Positions 43,803 to 55,200 of a stretch of 64,000 bases of DNA are shown one piece after another (the stretch's first letter is position 1; each line of letters starts with the position of its first letter). The notes beneath the pieces were generated by a model. That model was not told the origin of the DNA, searched no databases, and was given only the letters and a program-made list of their open reading frames with translations. This stretch comes from Bacteroidota bacterium (GTDB lineage: Bacteria; Bacteroidota; Ignavibacteria; Ignavibacteriales; Melioribacteraceae), in assembly GCA_018829205.1 (NCBI GenBank), contig JAHJUE010000011.1, forward strand, positions 86,602 through 150,601, written 5' to 3'. The position numbers and the translations under genes were made by a program.

Positions 43803-43860
43803 ACCGGTAAATTAAATCTAGTATTAATATGTTAATAAATTACAAAAATCAACTAAAATC

Positions 43861-44877
43861 TTATTCTCCGTTAAGTAATTTAGCTAATCTTTCTTTTTGT
43901 TCTTTTACTCTAACAAGTCTTTCGTTAATTCTATTAAGTTCATTTTCGTTTATAAATTGAATGGATAATATTTCCGAACAATAAAACATGGCGGATTTAT
44001 AATTTCCGATTCTTTCATAGAGCATCGCAATTTTATGCTTCAGTGTTATTTCATTAAAAAAATTCAATCGATTTATTGAATTAAGCGATTTCAATATTCC
44101 CGAATAAATTTTGATTGCTTTATGTTTATCAATTTCCTCAAATGCCCTGGCTAATCCCCATTGAAAATATCTATTGCCGGGATATTCATTTAATACAAGA
44201 TTTGCAATCTCAATTGCTTTATTAAAATCTTTTTCATTTATATAAATCCATAATAACGAATTAACAGCTATATAGTAATTATAAGTTTTATGTTTAATAA
44301 CCTCTTCAAGAATATTGATGCCGGTTTGTTTATCATCTTTTACAAAAGGAATCCAATTTGCTTTTTCACTTTTCCAATAAAGTAATGATCCTGCCGCAAT
44401 TTTGGATTCATAAAATTCAGGATTAATTTCGGAGCACCTATTAAAAAATGAAATAGAAAAGTACCCTTCTGAAAAAGCGTCAATATATTCCTCTTCCAAT
44501 GCCAAATAATAAGCGAGATAACCTTTCGACAGCGCCATATAATAGTTGTTCCACAGATTATTTTCATTTTCGTCAAGGAGTATTTCTGAAAGTTTAACGG
44601 CGTGTTCCAAATTTGAAATTATAAAATCATGTTCAAACTCAGTTCCATAGTCCAAAGATTTAGCAATTGAATTCGCGGCATAATAAATATTTCCGATAGG
44701 CAGATTTTTAAATTCCATTTCAAGAATTTTAAAGATTGAATCGGCGGAAGCATAATCCTGATTCAAAATAAATTGTGATCCGGTTTTTAATAATTCATCA
44801 ACTTTTTTTTCAGGAAAGCTTTGAGCAGATACGGCAACCGAAAAAAATAAAAATAGAATTAATTTAAAGCGTCCCAA
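43861..44877 (-). CDS. Secreted TPR-like repeat protein
   Basis: About 338 aa. I start it at TTG 44877 (MGRFKLILFLFFSVAVSAQ), which has a ggaga SD 9 nt upstream and a well-formed signal peptide. An ATG at 44901 adds an acidic leader inside upp. After the signal, the whole protein is helical pairs of TPR character (NKAIEIANLVLNEYPGNRYF, KHKIAMLYERIGNYKSAMFY). Likely periplasmic, acting as a protein-binding scaffold. No specific family recognised. It lies between upp and rel on the same strand; the link to either is not clear. Confidence 0.75.
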   Translation of the reverse strand: MGRFKLILFLFFSVAVSAQSFPEKKVDELLKTGSQFILNQDYASADSIFKILEMEFKNLPIGNIYYAANSIAKSLDYGTEFEHDFIISNLEHAVKLSEILLDENENNLWNNYYMALSKGYLAYYLALEEEYIDAFSEGYFSISFFNRCSEINPEFYESKIAAGSLLYWKSEKANWIPFVKDDKQTGINILEEVIKHKTYNYYIAVNSLLWIYINEKDFNKAIEIANLVLNEYPGNRYFQWGLARAFEEIDKHKAIKIYSGILKSLNSINRLNFFNEITLKHKIAMLYERIGNYKSAMFYCSEILSIQFINENELNRINERLVRVKEQKERLAKLLNGE

Positions 44878-45490
44878 AGGTTCTGTCTCCAGCATCGCCA
44901 AGTCCGGGCAAGATGTACCCGTTTGAATTTAGCTCCCTGTCAAGCGCGGCTGTAAAAACCGGAATTTCAGGATGGTCAATTTCTAATTTTTTAACCCCTT
45001 CCGGAGCAGCAATTAAGCAGGAAAGTATTAAATCGTTTGCTCCCTTATTTTTAAGAAATGTTAGAGCCGCAGAAGCGCTACCGCCTGTGGCAAGCATAGG
45101 ATCTAAAACAATAACCTTGGATATGTCCAGGTTTTTTGGTGTTTTATAGTAATAGTCAACCGGCTGTAAGGTTTGTTCATCTCTTTGAAGTCCGATATGT
45201 CCAACCTTTGCATCGGGGATCATTTCGATAAACGCCGTAACCATACTAAGTCCGGCTCTAAGTACAGGAACTAGAACAATTTGCTGTTCTAACTTAAAGC
45301 CTTTGGTTATCTCTAAAGGTGATTCAACTTCAATCTCTTTTAAGGCGAACTGATTACTTATTTCGTTTACAAGCGCGTATGAAATTCTGCGTAATGCTAA
45401 TCTGAATTGATATTCTTTTGTTTCTTTATTTCTTAAATATGTTATATCTCTTTTAACGAGCGGATTTTGAACAACGGTTAAATTTTTCAC
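44864..45490 (-). CDS. upp: Uracil phosphoribosyltransferase
   Basis: 208 aa, typical of Upp. VLVPVLRAGLSMVTAFIEMI near 76, the PRPP-binding loop VIVLDPMLATGGSASAALTF near 125 and the uracil-binding C-terminal GYILPGLGDAGDRTFGT are all present. It salvages uracil to UMP with PRPP in the cytosol. It overlaps the start of the TPR gene and begins at the stop of the NADH oxidase-like gene, so it is in the middle of the operon. Confidence 0.96.
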   Translation of the reverse strand: MKNLTVVQNPLVKRDITYLRNKETKEYQFRLALRRISYALVNEISNQFALKEIEVESPLEITKGFKLEQQIVLVPVLRAGLSMVTAFIEMIPDAKVGHIGLQRDEQTLQPVDYYYKTPKNLDISKVIVLDPMLATGGSASAALTFLKNKGANDLILSCLIAAPEGVKKLEIDHPEIPVFTAALDRELNSNGYILPGLGDAGDRTFGTL

Positions 45491-46848
45491 TAATTACCCC
45501 TTTTAATTTTTCTTCCTAATATCGATAAAATATTTATAAAAGGTGAAAAAGGAGGAGTATAATTAAAATCTAATGCTCCCAATGTTTCAGCCTTATTATT
45601 ATTATAAATCATTGACGAAATCAAATCGCCGTAACCAATTGCTTCTTTTCCTCCGAAAAACTCCGCTCCCAAAATAAAACCATTATAATTATCATATAAA
45701 ATCTGCCCGAAAGTCTTGCGTGATCCGGGCATAACTTTTACTAAATTGTTTGAAACGGCATTTATTTTTTTGAAATTAAATCCGTTTTCAATTACCTGAG
45801 TTTCGTTAAGTCCGACCGATACATACGCGTTATCAAATATTTTGACGGCAATATTTTTTATAACCGGCTCATAAAATTCATGTGCTCCCGCAGCATTTGC
45901 TCCCGCTATATGACCATGTTTATGAGCAAATGTAGCAAGAGGTAGATAATCTTTTTTGCGTGTAATTCTGTTTATAATCTCAATATTATCGCCTGCGGCA
46001 AAAATATTATTATCAGAAGTTTTAAGCCTATTATCTACAGCCAGTCCTCCGTAATTTCCTAAATCAAGCCTGGATGATACAGCAAGTGAATTATTTGGAC
46101 TAACTCCTGCAGCTACAAGAATTAAATCAAATTCTTTTATTCTGCCATCAATATTAACAGCTTTACAAAGATTGTTTTCAATAATGTATTTTGGAGAATT
46201 ACAATTACCGAGGAATTCTATATTATTTTTTTTGAGTTCTTCAAGAATCAAATTACGAACTTCATCCCCTGCTCCCGGAAACGGAAGTTTTGCCTTATCA
46301 ATAATTGTTACACTACATCCGAGATTATTAAACGATTCGGCCGATTCTAATCCAATATATCCGCCTCCAATTATTAAAACATTTTTAAAGGGATTATTAG
46401 ATATAAAATTTTTGATAGAAATGTAATTTTTAACCGACTTCAGATAAAATACATTATTCAGTGAATCGTCTAAGTCGTTTATTTTATTAACTATAGAGCC
46501 GGTAGTTAATATTAGTTTATCGAAAGGAATTTCGAGTATTGAATTGTCATTAAGGTTTTGAACTGATATTGATTTACTTCTTCTATCAATATTCTTTACA
46601 AATGAACGGGTATATACCTTTACTCCTTTTTCTTTTTCAAAAGAATCGGGATCATAGAAAATAATATTCTTGTAGTCTTTAATTTCACCTGATAAAACAT
46701 AAGGAAGTTCACAGGTACCGGTAGAAATAAATTCACCCGACTCAAAAAGGAGCACATTAGCAGCGGGAGCAATGCGTTTTGCTTTTGCCGCAGCGCTTGG
46801 ACCCGCGGCGTTTCCGCCTACAATAATTATATTTTTATTATCCGGCAT
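45490..46848 (-). CDS. FAD-dependent pyridine nucleotide-disulfide oxidoreductase (CoADR/Nox family)
   Basis: 452 aa. FAD-binding GGNAAGPSAAAKAKRIAP is at residues 11-28. The redox-active single Cys is in STGTCELPYVLSG near 43-55 (the CoA-disulphide reductase/NADH oxidase position). NAD-binding VLIIGGGYIGLESAESF is near 156, and the second FAD site NNIFAAGDNIE near 275. The C-terminal dimer domain (NAYVSVGLNETQVIENGFNF) fits the family. Activity may be NADH oxidase, NADH peroxidase, or reduction of CoA or bacillithiol disulphides; the last would fit with bshC in the genome but is speculative. Directly upstream of upp. Confidence 0.87.
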   Translation of the reverse strand: MPDNKNIIIVGGNAAGPSAAAKAKRIAPAANVLLFESGEFISTGTCELPYVLSGEIKDYKNIIFYDPDSFEKEKGVKVYTRSFVKNIDRRSKSISVQNLNDNSILEIPFDKLILTTGSIVNKINDLDDSLNNVFYLKSVKNYISIKNFISNNPFKNVLIIGGGYIGLESAESFNNLGCSVTIIDKAKLPFPGAGDEVRNLILEELKKNNIEFLGNCNSPKYIIENNLCKAVNIDGRIKEFDLILVAAGVSPNNSLAVSSRLDLGNYGGLAVDNRLKTSDNNIFAAGDNIEIINRITRKKDYLPLATFAHKHGHIAGANAAGAHEFYEPVIKNIAVKIFDNAYVSVGLNETQVIENGFNFKKINAVSNNLVKVMPGSRKTFGQILYDNYNGFILGAEFFGGKEAIGYGDLISSMIYNNNKAETLGALDFNYTPPFSPFINILSILGRKIKRGN

Positions 46849-46897
46849 TCAGCAATTCAGATTATTTATACATCTAAATATAGTTATTTTTATTTCA

Positions 46898-48211
46898 TTA
46901 TTTATCTTTCAGACTGATGGTCATAGGCACGCCTTCAAACCCGAAATGCCTTCTAATAAGTTTTTCCAGATATCTTCTGTAACTATCGGGAATGTACTTA
47001 ACATCATTCGCAAAAAATAAAAAGATAGGATACTTGTCCCCTACCTGGGTAATGTATTTAATCTTAATTTCTTTTCCATTTGGCGTAGAAGGCGGAGGAG
47101 TATTTGATATCTCAGGTAAAATAATGTCGTTTAATTCGCTTGTATTAATTTTTTTACTTCTTTCTTCCTGAACTTTTTTCGCCAGGTCGATAAGTTTATA
47201 TATTCTTTGTTTGGATAAGGCAGATATAAAAATAACGGGACAATAATCAATTGAGCCCAATTTATCTCTTAGTTCCTGTTCAAATTTCTTTGCAGTATGA
47301 GTATCTTTTTCGATAAGGTCCCATTTATTAACGGCAATTATTAATCCTTTTCTTCTTCTAACAGCTTCGTCAATTATTTTCTGATCCTGTTTTTCAAGAC
47401 CTAATTCGGCATCGACAATTAAAACTGTAATTTGACTATCGGCAATTGCTCTAAAAGTACGAACGTTGGAATAAAATTCAAGATTTTCTTTCACCCTGGC
47501 TTTTTTTCTCAAACCGGCGGTATCTACCAATACAATCTCTTCACCGTAATATTTTAATACCGAATCAATACTGTCTCTTGTTGTACCGGGAATATTAGTT
47601 ACAATACTTCTATCAAATCCCAAAAGAGCGTTTGTAAGGGATGATTTACCAACGTTTGGCTGCCCTACAAGGGCTATTCTCAATCTTGTATCTTCGTCAT
47701 CATCTTCAATTATTTCAGGGAGGTCTACTAATAAATCATCTAAAAAATCTCCAAGATTTCTTCCGCTAAGCGCGGAAATATCCCATACACTTTTAATACC
47801 GAGACTATAGAACTCAGATTTATTTAATCCTTGTTCGGTATTGTCAAGTTTATTAACAAGCAGATGAGATTTTTTATTTGAAGAGCGGAGTATACCTGCA
47901 ATATCAATATCGACAGGAAGTATTCCGGCTCTGCCGTCGGCTACAAAAAGAATAACATCAGCTTCTTCGATCGCAATTTCGACTTGTTCTTTAATCGCGA
48001 TTTCAAACAAATCAGTTGAAGCCGGTACATATCCGCCAGTATCCATAATCTTAAACTTCTTACCGTTCCAATCCGCTTCGCCGTAAAGCCTGTCCCGAGT
48101 AACTCCGCTAACATTATCAACTATTGCATCGCTGCTTTTCGTAAGTCTATTAAAAAGAGTGGATTTTCCCACATTGGGTCTACCCACAATTACTACTAAT
48201 GGTGTTTTCAT
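46898..48211 (-). CDS. der: Tandem GTPase Der (EngA)
   Basis: 437 aa. It has two consecutive GTPase domains: IVGRPNVGKSTLFNRL at residues 7-22 with MDTGGY and LLVNKLD, then ALVGQPNVGKSSLTNALLGF near 180 with VDTAGLRKKARV and AVNKWDL. A C-terminal KH-like domain ends in RYLEKLIRRHFGFEGVPMTI. It is required for 50S ribosome assembly. It lies 26 nt after the DUF5683-like gene. Confidence 0.97.
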   Translation of the reverse strand: MKTPLVVIVGRPNVGKSTLFNRLTKSSDAIVDNVSGVTRDRLYGEADWNGKKFKIMDTGGYVPASTDLFEIAIKEQVEIAIEEADVILFVADGRAGILPVDIDIAGILRSSNKKSHLLVNKLDNTEQGLNKSEFYSLGIKSVWDISALSGRNLGDFLDDLLVDLPEIIEDDDEDTRLRIALVGQPNVGKSSLTNALLGFDRSIVTNIPGTTRDSIDSVLKYYGEEIVLVDTAGLRKKARVKENLEFYSNVRTFRAIADSQITVLIVDAELGLEKQDQKIIDEAVRRRKGLIIAVNKWDLIEKDTHTAKKFEQELRDKLGSIDYCPVIFISALSKQRIYKLIDLAKKVQEERSKKINTSELNDIILPEISNTPPPSTPNGKEIKIKYITQVGDKYPIFLFFANDVKYIPDSYRRYLEKLIRRHFGFEGVPMTISLKDK

Positions 48212-48236
48212 ATTCTACTATATTTAGTTTAAAAAA

Positions 48237-49106
48237 TTAGAAACTGTAACGGAGATTTAATTCCGGGTACATTTCAATCCGATACCCTAAATTAAACTTT
48301 TTAGCGGTCAATTTCACAGAAAGGTTTTTATTAAATGAATTAGCCGACCAGATAGCATCCGCGATACTTATTATGTGATTGGCCACAATTATTTTAACCG
48401 CGGTAGATGCGGTTGAATAATAGTCGTTTGCGACGCCTCTTTCACCAGAGTAAAACTTAAATTGACTTGTTAATGGATCGCCGTATTGAAATGGCTTATT
48501 AGGGTCATTTCCGAATTCCGACCATCCGACATTAAACTGTGCATATTTGCCGATCATTTCGTAATACTGCTGATCAGCAAAAGGCGCAAGCCTGTGCGAA
48601 TAATAATTACCGATAGCAGATTCGAGTTTGTTTAATTCGGTCCAGACTACATTACCTTGTGAGTCAAAAACTTGATACTTGGAAACATCGTCAATTGAAG
48701 GATTAATATTTTGGGCATTCGCTATTGTCCATTCCGCGTATTGTTTAACATTCCAATTCTGGTTTGCGTAAGCTTCAAATTCAGCGGTTTTATCATCCCC
48801 TTTTTTATCATTAACAATGCCTATATAAATTGCGGCGGCTTCAATTGCAAAAAAGACGGCTGATTTTAAATAGTCACCCGTATAAAGTTCCCCAGCTCCC
48901 GGAATAACTGCGGAGAGCAAACCGGCAAGCAATAATGATTTTTTTCCCGGAATTAAAAACTCATTTTTATCATCGGGCATATCTTTAGTATTTTCAAAGG
49001 CAATTTGTGAATCGACTTTCAAATTGCCCGTAAATTTCACATCATTTTTTTGAGCAAACAAAAAAGAGGAATGAATTAACAATAAAATTATAATTATTTT
49101 TTTCAT
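48237..49106 (-). CDS. Secreted DUF5683-like protein
   Basis: 289 aa. Signal peptide MKKIIIILLLIHSSFLFA then Q. Near 55-95 two hydrophobic stretches with a glycine/tyrosine link, SAVIPGAGELYTGDYLKSAV then FAIEAAAIYIGIV, form the conserved core of the DUF5683-type proteins of Bacteroidota. A large region with aromatic-rich sequence follows, and near 245 a small hydrophobic region (IIVANHIISIADAIWSAN) closes the domain. It probably sits in the envelope. Its place between the peptidase/propeller gene and der (12- and 26-nt gaps) gives no clear functional clue. Confidence 0.75.
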   Translation of the reverse strand: MKKIIIILLLIHSSFLFAQKNDVKFTGNLKVDSQIAFENTKDMPDDKNEFLIPGKKSLLLAGLLSAVIPGAGELYTGDYLKSAVFFAIEAAAIYIGIVNDKKGDDKTAEFEAYANQNWNVKQYAEWTIANAQNINPSIDDVSKYQVFDSQGNVVWTELNKLESAIGNYYSHRLAPFADQQYYEMIGKYAQFNVGWSEFGNDPNKPFQYGDPLTSQFKFYSGERGVANDYYSTASTAVKIIVANHIISIADAIWSANSFNKNLSVKLTAKKFNLGYRIEMYPELNLRYSF

Positions 49107-49118
49107 AACATTTTTCTA

Positions 49119-52100
49119 TTAAAATTGGAAATCAAATAAAATTCCACCGTAAAAAAGCCATTCTTTTCCGTATGTAATTTTTTCACCTATTACTTCTCTT
49201 GTAAACTCGTCGAATGAATAGGCCGCGTTAAAGAAAATACTTGTTGGGAATAGATAAAACGAATTAATCTTCACCCTGATTTCCGCGCCAGCGCCTTTCT
49301 TGAAATTATTAAATTCAGGAATTTCTCCATTCCACGCGTTTCCGATATCGCCGTAAACTGACATATAAATTTTATCAATATATAAATGACCGAATCTTGC
49401 GTCAATATTTCTGAATAAAGGAAAACGGTAGGTTAAATTAAGCCATGCAAGTTCATTCCCGCTAATTGAATAAAACGGATAACTTTTCATGCCAAGCAGC
49501 CCGCCGAGATAAAAATCAAAAAAGTCGGGTAATTGAGGTCCAAAAATTGTAGCCGCCCTTAACTGTGTAGTTAACGTATGTCCTTTTACAACTTCGTAAT
49601 ATTCCTTCCAGTTTAATTCAAGTTTATGAAAATTAAAATCCTCATAAAGAGGTTTAAGAATTCCGTCAACAACTTCGTATTCGCTGTTGGGATTAAATTC
49701 ATTAAACTCATAATCATACTGCAAAGAAACTTCTCTACCTAGCGGATTTATATCAGAGTCGATATTAGGGATAATTGTTTTGTTTTCATATTTGATTCTG
49801 AAATTTCTTCCTATAAAATAATTATCCTTTGTGGTTGGATACAAAGTATTATTGCCGTCGGGCAATGTAAAACTTTCTATTGTTGATGTATAACTGCTGT
49901 AAACGAAACGGAATTCAAGATTATTTCCTTGAGCAAATATTTTATGTTTTGCAGCTAAATCAAATTCAAAAAGATTATAACCGACTCCGGTTGAAAGTTT
50001 ATGTTCATAACGCGGCGGGTTAAACGTAGAATCTACGCCGAAGAATATATCCGCGTCTGCTTTTCTGCTTATACTGTAAAGTTCAATCGACATTTCCGGT
50101 TTAAGTCCGAGATCATAAATCAGAGGAAGTTTATTTCTATATTCAAACAATAAAAACAGATCGCGTTCAAGTCTTGTATTAATAGCCGCGCCAGCAAAAA
50201 TGCTGTACCTGTTTAAAAAATCGTTTGATGTTACGTACACACCCGGTTTAAGATTATCAATTAATGAATTAGATAAATTATAATCATCAAATCTAATAAA
50301 CGGGAAAAAGCTTAGTTTGGAAAAAGCGCCGGAATATTTTGAAGGCTTATAATCAGGCGTCTCATAATCGTTAAAGTTTTTTAACCTAGCTATATCAAAA
50401 TTATTAATATCACCGTTCGGTTTTTCCATATCCAGGGGAGGATTTTTCTGCCATGTATAAGATTTGGTTTCATCAACCTCGGATTGTTCTTCTTTTGTTA
50501 TGCTGAATATTTTATATCCCTTTGAAGTATAACCTGCGTAAACAATATCCCCTTTGTCATTAATATCGGGATAAAAAGCTCCGCCCGTAACGTTGGTAAT
50601 TCTTTTTTTAATTTGAGTTGTCAAGTCAAATTCATATAAATTAAAAATACCTGTTTCATCATCAGCGTAAATTATTCTATTATCTGAGGCGAATACTGCG
50701 TTTCTTTCGTCGCTTGCCGTATTCAGAATGTATTTGAAATCAGATCCGTCGGCATTAACAACCGCCAGGTCTCTACCGTGATGATATGAATAATCAAAAA
50801 TAATTTTATTATTATCAGGCGAGAAACTCGGATTAAATATCAATTCACCGTTTGCAAATATTGTAAGCGCTTTAAAATTCTTGCCGTCGATATCAACAAC
50901 ACCTAAATTTTGAGTTCCGTCTTTCTGGAATACAAAAGCAATTTTTTTACCGTCATGCGAAACCGTGGGATGATTTGCGCGAAGCCCGAAAGTAAGGCGC
51001 GTGCTTTCGTCGTCGTTTATATCATAAATGTAAAGATCGTGTATATTAATATTGTTTTTATTTTCTTCTGTAAGTTTTGCATAGACTATTTTATCATCGT
51101 CATTTACAAATGATACTGTTGACCGGACAAGAGACTCCAGCATTTTTTCTTTTTTAGTTTCAAAGTCGTATAAAAAAATTGAAGATAGACCGAAGTAATC
51201 TTCATTTTTATTGGATATATAAACAATTTTTTTTTCGTCTTTTGAAAATGTGGGATAAAAATTTCCGAATCCTTCGTCTCTGATTAAAGTCCCCTGCACC
51301 AAATTTTCTTTTACAGCAGCCGTACGTTTATTATAATCTGCTTTTAAGTATCCGCTCCATTCGTCGTAAATTTCGTTTCCGTCCTTGCCTAATATATCTT
51401 TAAACGCGGAGCTAACTGTAAATACCGACATTTCTCCGAGTTTTTTTGATACTTCTCTTAGCTTATCCTCGCCGTATTTCTGTGCAATATATCTTGTTAA
51501 CGCGAAACCGCTGTTATAAACAGACTCATTGCCTAAACTTGTTTTATTAAACACTCCCATCTGGTTCCATGTAAGAAGATTATCATCGAGAGCGTAGGAA
51601 CGAAGTATCATATCACGGTGTGTATCCCAATCATCATAATCAAATTCTTTTCTCATATATTGAGCGGTGCCTTCGGCAAGCCATGCAGGGACATTAATAC
51701 CGGCAATAGGGTAAGAAGCAATAAAATTAGGAAACCCGTAAAGTATATCGGGACGCCGTTTATCCTCATAGTTTAAATATTGCACATAAAACGCCGGTAT
51801 TGATCTTCCGAATTTCATACCTGCCTGAATCTGCACCATATGAGTAAACTCGTGAGAAATAACATTTCTCAGCCAATTATGAGAGCCGCGTAAATCGAAA
51901 TCAAGCGCGGAAGCCCATATTTCAATTTTGTTATCAAAAAAATATGTGGCACCGTTAGAAAAATCATCAATATCTTTAATAACAAAATGAACAGTTTCGG
52001 GCTCGTATTCGTAGAGAGAAGTAATCGGCCCCCAAACTTCGTCCGCTATTTTAGCCACTACTTTCGCGGTACGCTCAGCTTCGGGGTGATAATGAACAAC

Positions 52101-52217
52101 AACTTTTTCGCCCTTAATTGTAAGCCATTCATAGTCAGGAAAATATTCATTAAACTGCGCGTTAGTGTTTATATAAATAAAAAATATTAAGACAAATAAA
52201 AAACTATTAATCCTCAT
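49119..52217 (-). CDS. Secreted metallopeptidase with PD40 propeller and outer-membrane barrel-like end
   Basis: 1032 aa. Signal peptide 1-20 (NTNAQ). A zincin domain follows, with H122-E123-x-x-H126 in VISHEFTHMVQIQAG and a downstream third ligand candidate in PAWLAEGTAQYM near 180, matching gluzincin/MA peptidases and looking intact. A TolB-like PD40 beta-propeller (about 310-590) is marked by repeated FSPDNNKIIFDYS-type blades. The last ~400 residues are strand-rich with aromatic ends and finish in YGGILFDFQF, as an outer-membrane barrel does. It is thus a surface protease tethered by its own barrel, or a large chimera. It lies 34 nt downstream of the M6-like cargo gene. Confidence 0.88.
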   Translation of the reverse strand: MRINSFLFVLIFFIYINTNAQFNEYFPDYEWLTIKGEKVVVHYHPEAERTAKVVAKIADEVWGPITSLYEYEPETVHFVIKDIDDFSNGATYFFDNKIEIWASALDFDLRGSHNWLRNVISHEFTHMVQIQAGMKFGRSIPAFYVQYLNYEDKRRPDILYGFPNFIASYPIAGINVPAWLAEGTAQYMRKEFDYDDWDTHRDMILRSYALDDNLLTWNQMGVFNKTSLGNESVYNSGFALTRYIAQKYGEDKLREVSKKLGEMSVFTVSSAFKDILGKDGNEIYDEWSGYLKADYNKRTAAVKENLVQGTLIRDEGFGNFYPTFSKDEKKIVYISNKNEDYFGLSSIFLYDFETKKEKMLESLVRSTVSFVNDDDKIVYAKLTEENKNNINIHDLYIYDINDDESTRLTFGLRANHPTVSHDGKKIAFVFQKDGTQNLGVVDIDGKNFKALTIFANGELIFNPSFSPDNNKIIFDYSYHHGRDLAVVNADGSDFKYILNTASDERNAVFASDNRIIYADDETGIFNLYEFDLTTQIKKRITNVTGGAFYPDINDKGDIVYAGYTSKGYKIFSITKEEQSEVDETKSYTWQKNPPLDMEKPNGDINNFDIARLKNFNDYETPDYKPSKYSGAFSKLSFFPFIRFDDYNLSNSLIDNLKPGVYVTSNDFLNRYSIFAGAAINTRLERDLFLLFEYRNKLPLIYDLGLKPEMSIELYSISRKADADIFFGVDSTFNPPRYEHKLSTGVGYNLFEFDLAAKHKIFAQGNNLEFRFVYSSYTSTIESFTLPDGNNTLYPTTKDNYFIGRNFRIKYENKTIIPNIDSDINPLGREVSLQYDYEFNEFNPNSEYEVVDGILKPLYEDFNFHKLELNWKEYYEVVKGHTLTTQLRAATIFGPQLPDFFDFYLGGLLGMKSYPFYSISGNELAWLNLTYRFPLFRNIDARFGHLYIDKIYMSVYGDIGNAWNGEIPEFNNFKKGAGAEIRVKINSFYLFPTSIFFNAAYSFDEFTREVIGEKITYGKEWLFYGGILFDFQF

Positions 52218-52250
52218 CCGTAATCCAGTTAAAATCGATAATTTGAATAT

Positions 52251-55200
52251 TTATTTTATTACAGCAATTTTTATAATTTTATTAGCCGCGGCGCCTGAAT
52301 TGCCCGAAGCTTCAATACGTGCGAAATATACTCCGCTGCTTACAGAATTTATATTCCAAGGAATTTCATTATATAATCCTCCAATTGCATCGGAGGTTAA
52401 CTCGGCAACAAAATCACCGGCAAGATCAAATATTTTAACATTTACTTTGGAATCTTCGGCTACGTAAAATCTTATATATGTTTCCCCTTCATAAACGGGA
52501 TTAGGCCAGTTATATACTTTATCTGCAGGGAAGTATTCATTAAAAGTATTGGTTAATTTTGCGGATTCGGCAAATGATGCGTTTAAATTATTACCGAATT
52601 TTCCCGTCCATAAAAGTTTTCCATTTGTACTTTTATAATTCCAGTTATAAAAATAACCGTTTCCGTTAACTGCCGATATTCCGAAATTATTTTGATCCTT
52701 ATAAATGAACAGCGGAGCTGAAATAACCGCGCCGGCTGTTAAATTTAATCCTTCTGCTAATTTATTTTTATCGCCCGGAGTAAACGCTAAAATTCTTCCA
52801 TCTTCGGTAGTTATAGCAACTTCAATTTTACCGTCATTGTTAAAATCGGCAATTGAAGGGGTGCCTGTAAAATATTTACTGCTTGTATTTATAAACGGGA
52901 ACCCGTCCACCAACGCGCCAGCAAAATTAAATGCTTTAACTTTATTGCCGTCATTCAAAACTATATAATTGTTTCCGTCTTCAAATAAATCGCCAACCGA
53001 AAAATCGGCAATAACATTATTTGAATTAACAAAAAATGAACTCTCTACTTCACCGTTTTTAACGAAGTTGAATAAATTACCTTCTGTTAAAACAACGGAT
53101 ATATAATTTCCGTTTTTGTCTTTAGTTAATACATGTTTTAAAATTTCATTTGGGAATTGAATTATATTAGCTGAAGCAGTAAATAATTTATTAGAAGCAG
53201 AGGCTGTAAGTACATCATTATTAACAGCAATTTGATTCACAGGCTCATTAAACAAACTAAAATCCTGCAGCGCTGCATTTTCAAATGATCCGTCTGCAGC
53301 AATTACATATTTTGTAACAAATCCTATATTATTGCCAACAAATAAATTGATACTTTCGTCCTCATTAATAGAAGCAACTATTGGAGCTGATATTGTACTG
53401 ACAGCATCAATACTTCCCTGCGAGACTGCTGCACCGTTTAATTGAAAATAACTCAAAATGTTTTGGGAAGGATATACAGCAAACAATGAGCTACCTTTTT
53501 CAAAAATTAAGAAATCATCTGTAATTTCATTACTGATTTTATAAATAGGCTGGTCTTCTTTAAAAACTGAAAGAGAAGTTCCTGATTTAATAAATGAATA
53601 AATAGAATTATTAAAAACAATTGATTTCACGGATGTAGGTTTTTCCGACGACGAAATTTTTTCAGAAAAGTTAAGACTAACATAAGGGCTGGAATAACTA
53701 AGCTTAAACGACATTTTATTGCCGATAGGACTAAAGTCTACGATGTTTATTAAACTATTGCCGCCTGTATTAGAGTTAGTATTTGGTTTTGAATCGGGTG
53801 TAAATTTATTTTCGTAATATTCCGAGGGATTTTCCTGATACCATGTATCCTGTCTGGTTCCCTCTCCAACAACTATGTCGCCGAAAATACTTCTGAATTC
53901 TTCCCCGATATCAATTATACCATCCGCTTCAACTATTTTAATTCCTTTATTCTTCTGATCTGAGTTAATTTTATTATCTGTAATATTGGAATTAATTATC
54001 GACTCGTCAATATGCCAGATAACAATCCCCATATCATAAAAAGGATCAGTAAGAAGCTGCTCATCTTCAAAACCGGGCAGGGCCCAATCATATTCGTCAA
54101 TATCAATTACAACACCGTCAATAAGCTCAATATTAAATGGGTTAAAACCGGCAGTATCGTCTTTTGCAAATGTCTGGATTTTAGTTTGACCGTTTACAAT
54201 CGAAGTAATAACGGCGCCGTTTTTATAAGCGTCGCGTTTACGGTTTTCAATTAAAAAATATTCAGAGGAATTAATCGGCACTTTTAAAATAGTTGTATCA
54301 CCAGCGGCGGCGGCATTTTTAGCAGCTAAATTTATGTTATAACTGCCGGGCTGAACGGTTTCCGCTTGTTCCCATCCAAGGTAAATTTTTTCCCAGGGCG
54401 AAGGTTCGGGAGGAAACAAACCGCTGTAAGCGAAAAATGATTGTCCGTCCATAAGCCCGAATCTTCCTATTGCGGTTCTTCCGGTTTCCGTATTAAATAA
54501 ATCCGGCAGTCCAAGATGACTTGCGATAGTGCTTACAATCAATCCGTTAATAGTAAGCTCAAGCAATACTGTTTGACCAATACCTGAAACTTCCCTGCTT
54601 TCAGTTTCGGGTAATATAGCCGTATTATTAATTTTAAAGGAAGCATTTTGAACTTGAAAGCCTTCAAAATCATTACCGTAAATTTTCTTCAGCTGATTAT
54701 TGCTTAAATAAATTGAAGGAAGGTCAAATCTGCCAAAATCGATTGTAACTTCAACAATGTCTCTTCCTACACCTGCGTGAAAAACAATAAACAAATCGAA
54801 ATCGCTGTAATTAAAATCCGGGAACCGCTGATCGGCATTCTGCCATACTTCCTGAGCGAGCTCACCGAGTTCGGAAAATGTTTCGGAATTTTGAGGAGGC
54901 GAATAATTTCTCATCGGTTGAGACACTGTAATTATATCGGGCAAAAAACTATATGATATATTTGCCTTGCCGTTTGAGACTTTCCTGAAATAATTTTCGG
55001 CAAATTTCATATGATTTGAAAAATAGTTTAAGTCATGAGGAAGCGGATCAATAATAGAAGTACCGTAATCCTTTGTATAAATGGTACCGAATTTGCCGCT
55101 GCCGTAAGTTTGATCAAACTTATCTTCCTGAAATTCAACCAAGGCGCAAAGTATTTTTAAAGTATCCCCTGAATTTAATATTTCAGGATTTTGGGCCGGA